A stretch of 64,000 nucleotides of DNA from Canibacter oris (GTDB lineage Bacteria; Actinomycetota; Actinomycetes; Actinomycetales; Microbacteriaceae), in NCBI RefSeq assembly GCF_014197205.1, contig NZ_JACIFD010000009.1:1-64000 (forward strand), in the 5' to 3' direction. The position numbers were made by a program, and so were the translations under genes. Positions 23,141 through 30,874 of this stretch are shown in pieces. The notes beneath the pieces were generated by a model. It saw nothing but the letters and a program-made list of their open reading frames with translations. It was not told the origin of the DNA and made no database searches. Numbering within the stretch: the stretch's first letter is position 1; every line of letters starts with the position of its first letter.

Positions 23141-24391
23141 ATGAAAAAAATGAAACAGTTATTTGTGCTTGGCGCATCGGCTTCGCTATTGCTTGCTGGT
23201 TGCACCGCAGAAACCGCACATGAAGAGCACGTAGATCATGGTCACGGGGTTGTTACTCCAGAAAACTTTACTGAGGTGGCAAGCCTTGAGCGTCGCGCTG
23301 TGTTGGCTGTTGACGGGGGTCTGATGACGGTTAATCTAGCCACCGGTGAAATTGTTAACGAGGTGGCGCACGAGGGCTTCCTGCGCCTTGATCAAGCGGG
23401 CGACAACCGGCACCTGCTAGTCACCGCGGGAGATGAGTTTAAACTGTTTGATGCGGGTCTTGTCGCAGAAAAGCACGACGATCACTACCACTACTTCCAG
23501 GGTGATCCACAGCTCACAAATATTAGCTTCAAAGCGCCTAAAGCCGGGCACGTGGTGGTGCATGACGGCTACACCACGCTGTTCGCTGACGGTGATGGCA
23601 GCTACCAGGTGGTAGAGACCGAGCACATCGCGCACGCTGGCGAGGAGACGCAAAAAGCGAGCACCGGCGCCGCGCACCACGGGGTTGCATTGCGCCTCAG
23701 CGATGGAAGCCTGTTCCACACCGAGGGAACAACCGAGTCGCGCTCCGTGCTGAAAGTTACTAAAGACGGTAAGACCGTTGCTGAAACTGCTGACTGCCCG
23801 GGCAGTCACGGGGAAGCAACAGCGCAGCCCAACGCGGGCGGCGATGTAGTGGTGATGGGCTGCACCAACGGGCCGTTTGTGTATAAAGACGGCGCTTTCC
23901 ATAAGGTGCCTGTTAACGACGCTTACGCACGCTCTGGGAACCTGGCAGGTAGCGAGCAGTCACCTATCGTGTTGGGTGACTATAAGGTGGACAAAGACGC
24001 GGAGCCGGTGGAGCGCCCAACCCGTGTCGCCCTGATTAACACCGAAAATGTATCACTGCAGCTGGTAGAACTCGGCTCTGCTTACTGGTTCCGCTCTCTG
24101 GGTCGGGGCCCTGCCGGCGAAGGCCTGGTGCTCACCTATGATGGCAACCTCAACGTCATCGACCAGAACAGCGGCGAGGTGACTAAGCGCGTGCCTGTAA
24201 TTTCAGAGTGGCAAGAAAAAGATGACTGGCAGGAGCCGGGGCCGATTCTGAAAGTATCAGGCAGTTGGGGTTACGTCACAGACGCGGTCAAAAATGAGCT
24301 GGTGGTGGTTGACCTGACCTCCTTTGAGGTTACGAAACGAATCCCACTGTCTAAGCCTGTTGTGGAAATGGAAATCGTGTCGGGTAAATAA
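23141..24391 (+). CDS. aztD: Zinc metallochaperone lipoprotein, AztD-like
   Basis: 416 residues from ATG 23141. Lipoprotein signal peptide with lipobox LLLAGC, then a His-rich segment (HEEHVDHGHG) and a beta-propeller-like body. Conserved His and Cys positions (AAHHGVALRLSDG, CPGSHGEA, VVVMGCTNGPF) fit AztD, an extracytoplasmic zinc chaperone that hands zinc to the AztC binding protein of an ABC importer. No aztABC genes adjoin it. A longer frame upstream (from 22922) reads through the rRNA terminator and Zur box and is not real. Zinc-dependent repression is likely from the operator. Confidence 0.78.
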   Translation: MKKMKQLFVLGASASLLLAGCTAETAHEEHVDHGHGVVTPENFTEVASLERRAVLAVDGGLMTVNLATGEIVNEVAHEGFLRLDQAGDNRHLLVTAGDEFKLFDAGLVAEKHDDHYHYFQGDPQLTNISFKAPKAGHVVVHDGYTTLFADGDGSYQVVETEHIAHAGEETQKASTGAAHHGVALRLSDGSLFHTEGTTESRSVLKVTKDGKTVAETADCPGSHGEATAQPNAGGDVVVMGCTNGPFVYKDGAFHKVPVNDAYARSGNLAGSEQSPIVLGDYKVDKDAEPVERPTRVALINTENVSLQLVELGSAYWFRSLGRGPAGEGLVLTYDGNLNVIDQNSGEVTKRVPVISEWQEKDDWQEPGPILKVSGSWGYVTDAVKNELVVVDLTSFEVTKRIPLSKPVVEMEIVSGK

Positions 24392-24407
24392 TCCTTGAAT
24401 ATAAGCT

Positions 24408-24453
24408 ACGTCGCGAGTCTGGTTGTGGTGTTACCAGGCTCGCGACGTGCTGT
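24408..24453 (+). terminator. Intrinsic terminator after aztD
   Basis: ACGTCGCGAG-T-CTGGT (24408-24423) pairs with ACCAG-G-CTCGCGACGT (24433-24448), followed by GCTGTTTTG. Confidence 0.85.
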
Positions 24454-24516
24454 TTTGTAAAGTTCCGGAGCGGATCCGGGAAGGTTTTGCCCATTGTGCT
24501 AGTGCGAGTTTAATGT

Positions 24517-25134
24517 TTAAGGTGCGTTTTGTGCACCGAACCGAAACGCCCAGGAAGCGGAATAATGATTGATACCGGCTGCTCTATCTGCGCTCTCAGC
24601 TGTCGGGTAAACCGCAGTTAAAACATTCATGCCCTGCGATAAGAGGCTACTGTCAATGGTGATGTGGGTTGCCTCAGCAGACAGCTGATAGTGACATTTG
24701 GAATGTGGATCCGCCACACACTGCGTGCTGCTGTCAGGCGCATTGCTGGTTGGAATGCCGCTTTCGGACAGTGTGCTGAAGGTCGCAAAGTATAAATCCA
24801 TAGGATTGCGGGCGGTGGTTAAAGTTATGTGCAGCGCGCCATCGGGCTGTGGCAGGAAAGTGATCGGCAGCGTGCTTTCGTCAACGTTTTCATTGGTGCG
24901 CAGCTGACCATCGATGCGCCAGATACTGCTCGTCAGGAGTAGTGTCTCATCGCCGACACTAGCTGTGGGCGGTGTTTTCTCAGGCGGGAAATAATCTTGA
25001 AACTGTGTTGTGTCAGTTGTCTGCATTGCGGTTAAATCTTCCTGTTGTGCGCAGCCGGCCACAAGCAGCGTGGCAGCAGCGGTTAATGACATGATTAGCG
25101 CCGGTCTGGTTCTTATTGAGCAGCTGTATGACAT
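24517..25134 (-). CDS. Lipoprotein of unknown function
   Basis: 205 residues. Arg-containing n-region, hydrophobic core and lipobox LVAGC with Cys28 indicate an exported lipoprotein. The mature part is Thr/Ser-rich with two Cys (CVADPHSKC region plus CHY) and no motif I can name. It is convergent with aztD and sits next to tRNA-Arg on the other side; no operon partner. Confidence 0.6.
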   Translation of the reverse strand: MSYSCSIRTRPALIMSLTAAATLLVAGCAQQEDLTAMQTTDTTQFQDYFPPEKTPPTASVGDETLLLTSSIWRIDGQLRTNENVDESTLPITFLPQPDGALHITLTTARNPMDLYFATFSTLSESGIPTSNAPDSSTQCVADPHSKCHYQLSAEATHITIDSSLLSQGMNVLTAVYPTAESADRAAGINHYSASWAFRFGAQNAP

Positions 25135-25199
25135 GGGTCAAATTATAGTAGTCCGGAAACTGTGAGATAGGCTAGCTAAGGTGTTAAAATTTGAGAGTT

Positions 25200-25272
25200 G
25201 CCCCAGTAGCTCAGTGGATAGAGCACTTCTCTCCTAAAGAAGGTGTCGTAGGTTCGATTCCTATCTGGGGCG
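25200..25272 (+). tRNA. tRNA-Arg (anticodon CCT)
   Basis: Acceptor stem GCCCCAG (25200-25206) / CTGGGGC (25265-25271), D-arm AGCTCAGTGGATAGAGCA, anticodon loop TCTCCTAAA with CCT, T-arm GTAGGTTCGATTCCTAT. The encoded 3' end continues GCA rather than CCA. It reads AGG codons. Integrative elements often use such genes as attachment sites, and one lies immediately downstream. Confidence 0.95.
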
Positions 25273-25922
25273 CAACACAAAACCCCAGGTCAGAGTGGGA
25301 AAACACAAACCGCCACGCACGGGCGAACGGCCATAACATGGGGCTTGTGTCTTATATGTGTCTTAAACGAAACGAAAACCCGGGGGCAAACCACCCTCCC
25401 CGCGCCCATTTCCTGACCTCGGTCGTCCCGGTCAGCATTTCGCGGTGTGCGTGACTCTGAGGGGTATTTTTTAGCGCCTAGCCGCCGTCTACACGCCTAA
25501 AGGGTATCCACCCGTTAGACTCCCTTTCAGCGCCTGTTTGGTGTGCTGTGTTTCTGGTCTGCGAGCGCCGCGCCCGTTTAGTGTTTTGCTCTTTTTTGAG
25601 CTAAAGTCTTCGGGGTTTCTTCCATTTGTGGAATAAAGTCCAGGGGCAACGTTTCGTTACACCCCTTTAATGGGGGGTGGTGTTTTGCCGCCCCCTTTAG
25701 GTGGGTGGGGTGTCAATAATGTTTACGCCCTGCCGCGGGGTCGTGAAACGCTACCCCGTATGTGTTGCCCTAAGTTCGGCTTAGCCCGCCCGAGTATATG
25801 GACAAAAACGTCCCTATACCCTCACTACTAATGAGGGCACGGCACTATGCGCTCGCAATTGAGCCGGTACATGAGAAAACCCGCCAGAAAACCATTAAGC
25901 TCTCTGGCGGGCTGTTAGATGT
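25273..25922. other. Non-coding left end of the element
   Basis: 650 bases without a supportable gene. It contains a 9-bp direct repeat TGTGTCTTA at 25346-25354 and 25357-25365, possibly integrase arm sites, a small hairpin CCCTCA/TGAGGG (25819-25837), and several C- and G-rich tracts near 25660-25715. Confidence 0.5.
25873..25911 (-). terminator. Intrinsic terminator of the element's replication operon
   Basis: CCCGCCAGA (25880-25888) pairs with TCTGGCGGG (25903-25911). On the minus strand the stem runs into GTTTTCTC. Confidence 0.75.
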
Positions 25923-26105
25923 TTAAAGCCTGCTCCTGGGCGCCCGATATTTTTCCCGATATTCGACAGTCTCAGCTAATGACATCAACTCCCGAGCATG
26001 AGCCCAGTCACTCGCCACAACCTGCCGCCGTAAACGCCCCGCATGGTCGTAAAACTTCATCAAAGGCTGTCTAGAACCAGTGATGATACACACTCGCCAA
26101 AACAT
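25923..26105 (-). CDS. Small unknown protein of the element
   Basis: 60 residues, basic, with the stretch MKFYDHAGRLRRQVVASDWAHARELMSLAETVEYREKYR. Its ATG overlaps the upstream TAA by one base (TAATG), the same join used through this operon, which supports it as a real gene. No family recognised. Confidence 0.5.
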   Translation of the reverse strand: MFWRVCIITGSRQPLMKFYDHAGRLRRQVVASDWAHARELMSLAETVEYREKYRAPRSRL

Positions 26106-26872
26106 TAACCACCTCCAAAACCGCTACGAGTGAGATTTTGTCCGCGGACGTTAATTAAGGCTTGCCAACTGCCGCCGCCCGGGTAGTGGTCTGCATCAAG
26201 CACTCCCAGCTCGTGCAGCTCGCCCTCTAAGTCATGCAGAGTGTTCAAATCTGACGTTGAGGTTATCGCTTGTCGATAATGCTCCGCTTGCTCATTCGTT
26301 AGCTGATTGTTTGTTTTAATTTTTTCATCGTCCCCTCTTTGTATTTGATTTAGATTTGATTTAATTTGATTTGATTTAATTTGACTCACGCGTGAGTCAC
26401 GCGTGACACCCCCTGTGACACTCTGCTGATGTTCCGCACGCACCAATTGCCCGTTATCCACCGCTGCCTGTAACTGACGCCCTTTTTCAAGCTCCTGCTT
26501 TTCCCTAGCTCTTTTATTGCGTTGGCGGTTGGTTGCGTTTTTACGGTTAACCCGTATCTTTTCCATTGCTGTCTGTCCTAGCCCGCCCTCGGTAAGAGGG
26601 TCAAGCCAGCGCGGGAATGTCACCGTGTCGCCGTCCAAGCGCACATATCCGACTTGCTCAAGCTCAGCGAGCCCTTGTCTAATATCTGCCGCTGTTTGCT
26701 CGTCAAGCGGCATTGTGCGCCTTATCTGTGTCACGTTAGTTGTCCCGTCTGTTTCTGCACGCATTGTGACTAACATGGCTTGCATTAGCGCTGCCCGGGC
26801 TGCTGTCGATAGTCCGCAGAACGTTTCGGAGTTCAATAAAGCTATGGGTAAATTAACTACAATTCCAGCCAT
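26105..26872 (-). CDS. Replication-initiator-like protein with winged-helix N-terminus
   Basis: 255 residues. The first 95 look like a winged helix-turn-helix module (ARAALMQAMLVTMRAETDGTT... DIRQGLAELEQVGYVRLDGDTVTFPRWLDPL). A highly charged Lys/Arg/Gln linker (about 105-185) follows, then a short C-terminal part. The linker includes SQIKSNQIKSNLNQIQ, encoded by the AT-rich repeat at 26343-26384. DNA-binding domain plus intragenic iterons plus location in an integrative element suggests a lambda-O-like or plasmid-type initiator; this is inference from layout. TAATG joins on both sides. Confidence 0.5.
   Translation of the reverse strand: MAGIVVNLPIALLNSETFCGLSTAARAALMQAMLVTMRAETDGTTNVTQIRRTMPLDEQTAADIRQGLAELEQVGYVRLDGDTVTFPRWLDPLTEGGLGQTAMEKIRVNRKNATNRQRNKRAREKQELEKGRQLQAAVDNGQLVRAEHQQSVTGGVTRDSRVSQIKSNQIKSNLNQIQRGDDEKIKTNNQLTNEQAEHYRQAITSTSDLNTLHDLEGELHELGVLDADHYPGGGSWQALINVRGQNLTRSGFGGG
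26343..26406. repeat. AT-rich iterons and nested palindrome inside the rep-like gene
   Basis: Copies of ATTTGATTTA at 26343-26352 and 26354-26363, a variant at 26364-26373, and partial copies to 26384. They abut the palindrome GACTCACGCGTGAGTC (26383-26398), which is followed by an overlapping second TCACGCGTGA (26397-26406). This resembles a replication origin with an unwinding region and initiator sites. Confidence 0.6.
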
Positions 26873-27075
26873 TATTCACCTCCATTGCTGCTGTTTCCTA
26901 GCTTTAGGTCACTGGCTCTCATGAGCTGCCCGCCGCTATCTTTAATCAGCTGGTCAATGGTTGTGTGGCGCTCGCAATTACCCAATGGGTGCGATTCGCC
27001 ATATGGACGCGATATAATGGAGGTGGTCTTTGCCTCGCTGGTGTTTCCCTGGCGGGGTTTATTTTTTACGTTCAT
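26872..27075 (-). CDS. Small unknown protein of the element
   Basis: 67 hydrophilic residues, no recognisable family. Its start overlaps the upstream TAA and its stop overlaps the downstream ATG (both TAATG). GGAGGTG inside its 3' end is the ribosome-binding site of the rep-like gene. Confidence 0.5.
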   Translation of the reverse strand: MNVKNKPRQGNTSEAKTTSIISRPYGESHPLGNCERHTTIDQLIKDSGGQLMRASDLKLGNSSNGGE

Positions 27076-27263
27076 TAGCAGCCCGCCCCCTCATTCGCCA
27101 GGCGTTCAATCTCGCTGGCTTTAATCACATAACGTGACCCAATTTTTACCGCGTGGAGTTTCCCCGCGTAAATGAGTTTCCGCAGCGTTTTAGGGGATAC
27201 GCTCAACATTTCCGCTGCTTGCATAATCCCGTACGCTAAAGGCTTCACGGTGTTTGTTTTCAT
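27075..27263 (-). CDS. Excisionase-like helix-turn-helix protein
   Basis: 62 residues with the MerR/Xis-type helix-turn-helix: AYGIMQAAEMLSVSPKTLRKLIYAGKLHAVKIGSRYVIKASEIERLA. Proteins of this kind (excisionase/AlpA group) control excision or transcription of integrative elements. It is the first gene of the four-gene overlapping set ending at 25923. Confidence 0.75.
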   Translation of the reverse strand: MKTNTVKPLAYGIMQAAEMLSVSPKTLRKLIYAGKLHAVKIGSRYVIKASEIERLANEGAGC

Positions 27264-27302
27264 TTCATGCCCTTACAACATCAGGGGCGTGTGTTGCGGG
27301 TA

Positions 27303-27362
27303 TGAAAAAAGCGAACCACGAAACACACACCCAAAACTTGAATGTGTTTCATGGCTCGCTTT
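27303..27362 (-). terminator. Intrinsic terminator after the 240-residue unknown gene
   Basis: Long imperfect stem: AAAGCGA-A-CCA-C-GAAACACA (27308-27327) against TGTGTTTC-A-TGG-C-TCGCTTT (27343-27362), two mismatches. On the minus strand it is followed by TTTTTTC. Confidence 0.8.
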
Positions 27363-27449
27363 ATCGGGCGAGCTAAACCTGAAAACTATTTTTCAGGCAA
27401 CCAAAAAAACAATAGCATACTATCACCTGCTATGCCCTGTCCTAGCCTG

Positions 27450-28172
27450 TTAGCTCCTAACGTGCGGGTCTTGTAATTCGTCGTAGCGTGCTCGTATTTC
27501 TTCCCACTCTTTCCCCTGTAATGGTGGAACTTCACGTGAATATCCTCCGGCATCAAAATTGATTAAGTCCCCTGGCTCAAGTGTGAAGATTTCACCGCCC
27601 GCAAACCTCAACTCAGAGAGATAATGGAAAGCAATAAAATCGGGTATTCCATGGCTACGCGATACCTCTAAACCTGCCCGTGCTCTCTTTGTAAAATCTT
27701 TCAACATAGATACCCATTCAGGGTCATAAGCTGATGACTTGCCAGAAAACCCAAACGCTAATACCGTGCTGCTGCATGCCTTGGGGTCTAAAAGACCCGA
27801 CACCTTACAGCCCGGCGCGCCGCAAGTAATCACATAGCGGTTAAAAGAAACGCCCGCCGGAGTGGTAATCCGGTGTAATTTCATGCTCATACTTTTTGCC
27901 GCCGGGTTTCTAGAATTTTTCACCTGTCCAGGAATTAAAAACGCTTTCGCACCTTTATTAAGCTGCCCAAGTATGCACGCTGTTTCAATAGTTATTATCA
28001 ATAATTCTGCGCTAGTTTTCCGATGTCCTTTGCTGCCACCTACGCAATGCAAACTAATTTTCAACGCTGGGACTCTCTCCCGAAAATCTTCCATCGGTAC
28101 AGCCAGCAAACCTTCTAACTGCTGCTCTGACTGTATTACGCAATCAGAGAGAATAACATCACTGCTAGACAT
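27450..28172 (-). CDS. Unknown protein of the element
   Basis: About 240 residues from ATG 28172 (a GTG at 28178 is an alternative). No signal peptide or membrane helix. Cys residues appear in CGAPGCKVSGLLDPKAC, possibly a metal site. The C-terminal part is acidic and ends in EWEEIRARYDELQDPHVRS. I recognise no family. It has its own terminator downstream and sits between the excisionase-like gene and the frameshifted gene, so it could be cargo. Confidence 0.55.
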   Translation of the reverse strand: MSSSDVILSDCVIQSEQQLEGLLAVPMEDFRERVPALKISLHCVGGSKGHRKTSAELLIITIETACILGQLNKGAKAFLIPGQVKNSRNPAAKSMSMKLHRITTPAGVSFNRYVITCGAPGCKVSGLLDPKACSSTVLAFGFSGKSSAYDPEWVSMLKDFTKRARAGLEVSRSHGIPDFIAFHYLSELRFAGGEIFTLEPGDLINFDAGGYSREVPPLQGKEWEEIRARYDELQDPHVRS

Positions 28173-28453
28173 ATTCACGCCACCCCCACAGCCATGACCC
28201 GCTACACGTTGCCCAAAAAATCCAACACCTAAAAACCCGCCCCACCAACCACGGTCTGGGGTAGAGTTCCCCCTCCGTATTTGTGCTCCCTATCGCGTGC
28301 GCGCGCGTTGGCGCTCTGTCTGGTGGTGCTGTCCCCTTAAAAACACCGTCTATGTAGTATTCGCCCTTAAACATATTTAACATAATTGCAGATGTGACCG
28401 TACGATGAGGGCGCCGCCGTGACCCGTCACTCATGTCGCTATCGAACAGCGCG

Positions 28454-29004
28454 CTAAAACCCCATACGGGTTAATACTTTAACCGTCTCAGACACCGCCG
28501 ATTGCAGCTGCCGCAACTTAGCCAAAGTCACATAATCCTGCTCGCCAGTAGACGAAAACACTAGGTCATCCTCAAAGTAAAAAAACCGCTGCCCTTTATC
28601 ATCAGCTACAAACGTAGAGCCCCAATCCGTAGGCACGGTAAACAATGGCACGCCAGGTCTTACTGCTTCCTTAAAAAGCCGTTCCTGCTTCAAAACTTGA
28701 TATTTCGACACCTTTGGGTGCAACTTCCCGTTTTGCTGCAGCCGCTTCAACAGCGCATAATATTCGCGGGTCATTTGCGTTATATCAGCGCATAATATTC
28801 GCGGGTCATTTGCGTTATATCAGCGCATAAACCGTTCAAGTATTCGCAGTCGTCATATTCGCCGCGCGTGGTGCGCCGCCACTCTGAAACGTGCGTTAGC
28901 CGCCCACCTGTCAGCTCAAAACGCCACACCATAATATGCCCTATGCGCCACTCATCAAGCTCAGCATTAGTCTTATTAGCTTCACTGGTAGGTAAACTGC
29001 TCAT
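28454..29004 (-). pseudogene. Gene split by a 35-bp tandem duplication
   Basis: Two frames, 29004-28780 (ending ITQMTREYYALI) and 28774-28454 (starting MTREYYALLKRLQQNG), share the residues MTREYYAL because the DNA encoding them is duplicated. Removing one 35-bp copy joins them into a single frame of about 170 residues. The start overlaps the integrase stop (ATGA). The product is unknown: a hydrophilic protein with a Trp-rich N-terminus (WRIGHIMVWRFEL). As written the gene is broken; loss of one copy would restore it. Confidence 0.8.
28751..28830. repeat. 35-bp tandem duplication
   Basis: Unit starting CAGCGCATAATATTCGCGGG at 28751-28785 is repeated identically at 28786-28820, with the first 10 bases again at 28821-28830. 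35 is not a multiple of three, so it shifts the frame. Confidence 0.95.
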
Positions 29005-29969
29005 GCTACGCTCCTAGCTTTAAACTCGATAATGTTAGACCTCGCACCCGTCAAAACCTCATACGCCGCGTCTGCGAGCGCCGCCCGCGCCTGTTCAGGT
29101 ACTGCCGCCAAATAATGCCGCTCCGTCACACCCTTACTAGAGTGCCCCAACAGTTGCCCAGCCATATAAGACTGGTTAGACACCTCACCTAAAGCTGTGG
29201 CGTAAATGCCCCGCAACCCGTGAAACTTAAACACATGACGCTGCACAACGTCCGGGCGTTTGTGTCCTCTACCGCCCTTAAACTCAGCCGGGTTATAGGG
29301 CACGCGCTCGCCGTCACTATCCACCATGTAGTCAATCTCAGCAGCCAGGCACGCCCTCAGCCAGAGATTACGCCACGGGCTTTTACCAACAAACTTATGC
29401 GCGTTCGGTTTACCGTCTTTGCGTGCCCGTGGAGTGAACAAAATAGCAGACTTGAGTTTATTGTCCATGCCCCGCAAATGCTGTTCCACACGCTCCTTTA
29501 ACGCTGCCGGTAGTGGTATCTGTCGTACACTGTCCGCGCTCTTGGGGTCTGCTTCGTAAAACTCGCCACTCTCGTCATTCCAAGCCGCCTGTTTGTTCAC
29601 TCGCACGGTGTAGCGCTCGCCGTCACTGGTTAGGTCTGCCCGTGTTAATGCTCTCACCTCGCCAATGCGTAACCCTGCAAACGCTCCCAAGCACACCGCC
29701 AAAGCGTATTGTGGTGCTTGCTCGTCATAGAACGCGATCAGGGCGTTTAACTGACCGGGTGTGAGCCGGTCTAGCTCTTTTGGTTTCGTTTTAATCCGTG
29801 TGAGGTGAGACGGTACCGGGTTTACGCGGTCGTATGCCCGCTCGCTGATTAGAGACGCGAAAATAGCGCGTAAATGCCCTGCTTCACTGCTCGCACTGCT
29901 AGGCGCTACTTGCTGCCGTTTCAAATACCAGGCACGCACAATATCCGGGGTCACCTCGTCCGGCTCCAT
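29001..29969 (-). CDS. int: Tyrosine-family site-specific integrase, N-terminally truncated
   Basis: 322 residues from the first ATG, with all catalytic residues visible: Arg101 (AGLRIGEVRAL), His250 and Arg253 (HGLRG), His276 (LGHSS) and Tyr286 (TERHYL). The core-binding domain begins with VTPDIVRAWYLKR. Homologous-looking sequence (FWRNGLKPFYE) continues upstream of the ATG to about 30005, and the frame stays open to a TGA at 30036-30038, but has no start codon and lacks the usual N-terminal arm-binding domain of 60 or more residues. The gene probably lost its 5' end with the right attachment site, so activity is doubtful. Confidence 0.85.
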   Translation of the reverse strand: MEPDEVTPDIVRAWYLKRQQVAPSSASSEAGHLRAIFASLISERAYDRVNPVPSHLTRIKTKPKELDRLTPGQLNALIAFYDEQAPQYALAVCLGAFAGLRIGEVRALTRADLTSDGERYTVRVNKQAAWNDESGEFYEADPKSADSVRQIPLPAALKERVEQHLRGMDNKLKSAILFTPRARKDGKPNAHKFVGKSPWRNLWLRACLAAEIDYMVDSDGERVPYNPAEFKGGRGHKRPDVVQRHVFKFHGLRGIYATALGEVSNQSYMAGQLLGHSSKGVTERHYLAAVPEQARAALADAAYEVLTGARSNIIEFKARSVA

Positions 29970-30019
29970 TTCATAAAACGGTTTCAGACCGTTACGCCAA
30001 AACCTTTGCTGTGCTTTAT

Positions 30020-30190
30020 CTGGTTGCTTTGGTTTTCAATCTTTGCGCGTTGGTGATACTGCTCTTAGCCGGATCAACCTTCGGCACCATTAGCGCGATT
30101 GCGATGCTGCTGGGGCAACTCATCACAATATTCTTTTTGAGCAGACGTTATGCAAATAGAAACGTAACCTCGGTAATTAAAACTGCGTAA
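30020..30190 (+). pseudogene. 3' remnant of a membrane-protein (transporter permease) gene
   Basis: A frame without a start ends at TAA 30188-30190 and encodes two hydrophobic helices (VALVFNLCALVILLLAGSTF and AIAMLLGQLITIFFL) then SRRYANRNVTSVIKTA. The ABC ATPase gene follows 18 bp later, so this is most likely the end of its partner permease. The ending resembles that of bacteriocin-associated DUF1430-type membrane proteins, a weak match made by eye. The 5' part is missing where the integrative element begins. Confidence 0.65.
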
Positions 30191-30208
30191 CCTTGAGGAG
30201 AAACACAC

Positions 30209-30874
30209 ATGAAGATTTTGCAGCTTGCGGGCGTTACTAAAAAATTTGGTAATCGCTTGATTCTCGACAGCCTGAACCTCGCTGTACCAACAGGCAGCTC
30301 ACTCGCAATTACCGGAAGATCCGGGTCAGGCAAATCAACCCTCCTGAATATTATTGGGCTCTTAGAGACACATGACGCAGGGAGCATTACGCTGGACGGG
30401 AAAACACTGCCAAAACCGGGTTCTAAACAGGCGATGCTGCTGCGCCGCAACACCATTAGTTACCTGTTTCAAAGTTTCGCTTTACTGCCAGATAAAACCG
30501 TGCAGGAGAATCTACTGTTGGGTATGCAGTACAGCCCAGAGTCTAAAAAACAGAAGCTTGAAAAGATCTGCGAAATGCTAGATAAATTAGCGATTGGACA
30601 CCTCAAAGAGCAGCGGGTGAAAACTTTATCGGGCGGGGAGCAACAGCGGATCGCGTTGGCGCGTTGCATTCTCAAACCCGGAAAACTCATTCTGGCTGAC
30701 GAGCCCACCGGAGCGCTAGACGGCAGCACCGCACAGGCTGCGATGGCAGAGCTTTTAACGCTGCAGCAAGAACACCAGAAAACACTGATAATTGTTACTC
30801 ATAGCCCGGAAGTGGCGACGATGTGCGACAGCCGGGTGCGGCTGTTTGAGGGGCGGCTAGCCGCGCAGCAGTAG
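30209..30874 (+). CDS. ABC transporter ATP-binding protein, MacB/LolD type
   Basis: 221 residues. Walker A GRSGSGKST, Q-loop YLFQSFALLPDKTV, signature LSGGEQQR, Walker B LILADEPTGALD, H-loop VTHS. Such short ATPases pair with separate FtsX- or DUF1430-type permeases to export peptides or lipoproteins. The permease gene upstream is truncated, so this ATPase probably has no local partner. ATG 30209 follows GAGGAG. Its last 18 bases overlap the convergent next gene. Confidence 0.85.
   Translation: MKILQLAGVTKKFGNRLILDSLNLAVPTGSSLAITGRSGSGKSTLLNIIGLLETHDAGSITLDGKTLPKPGSKQAMLLRRNTISYLFQSFALLPDKTVQENLLLGMQYSPESKKQKLEKICEMLDKLAIGHLKEQRVKTLSGGEQQRIALARCILKPGKLILADEPTGALDGSTAQAAMAELLTLQQEHQKTLIIVTHSPEVATMCDSRVRLFEGRLAAQQ

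Larger units (their letters stand above)
25200..30035. mobile_element. Decayed integrative element at tRNA-Arg(CCT)
   Basis: The left boundary is the tRNA gene. The right boundary is near 30,010-30,036, where the integrase frame meets the broken 3' part of a host membrane-protein gene. All genes inside lie on the minus strand: integrase, a frameshifted gene, an unknown protein, an excisionase-like protein, a small unknown, a replication-like protein and another small unknown. I found no second copy of the tRNA 3' end, which fits loss of the far attachment site by deletion. Confidence 0.7.

Noticed and set aside
25191-25454. 87-residue frame across tRNA-Arg
   Set aside because: It is a translation of the tRNA gene and the adjoining non-coding DNA.
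28165-28434. 89-residue minus-strand frame
   Set aside because: Trp/Arg-rich with no ribosome-binding site or family likeness, overlapping the start of the next gene; the stretch 28179-28453 is better treated as non-coding.
25273-30300. Second copy of the tRNA-Arg 3' end as attR
   Set aside because: I found no convincing repeat of the T-arm/acceptor sequence near the right boundary; an att pair cannot be claimed.
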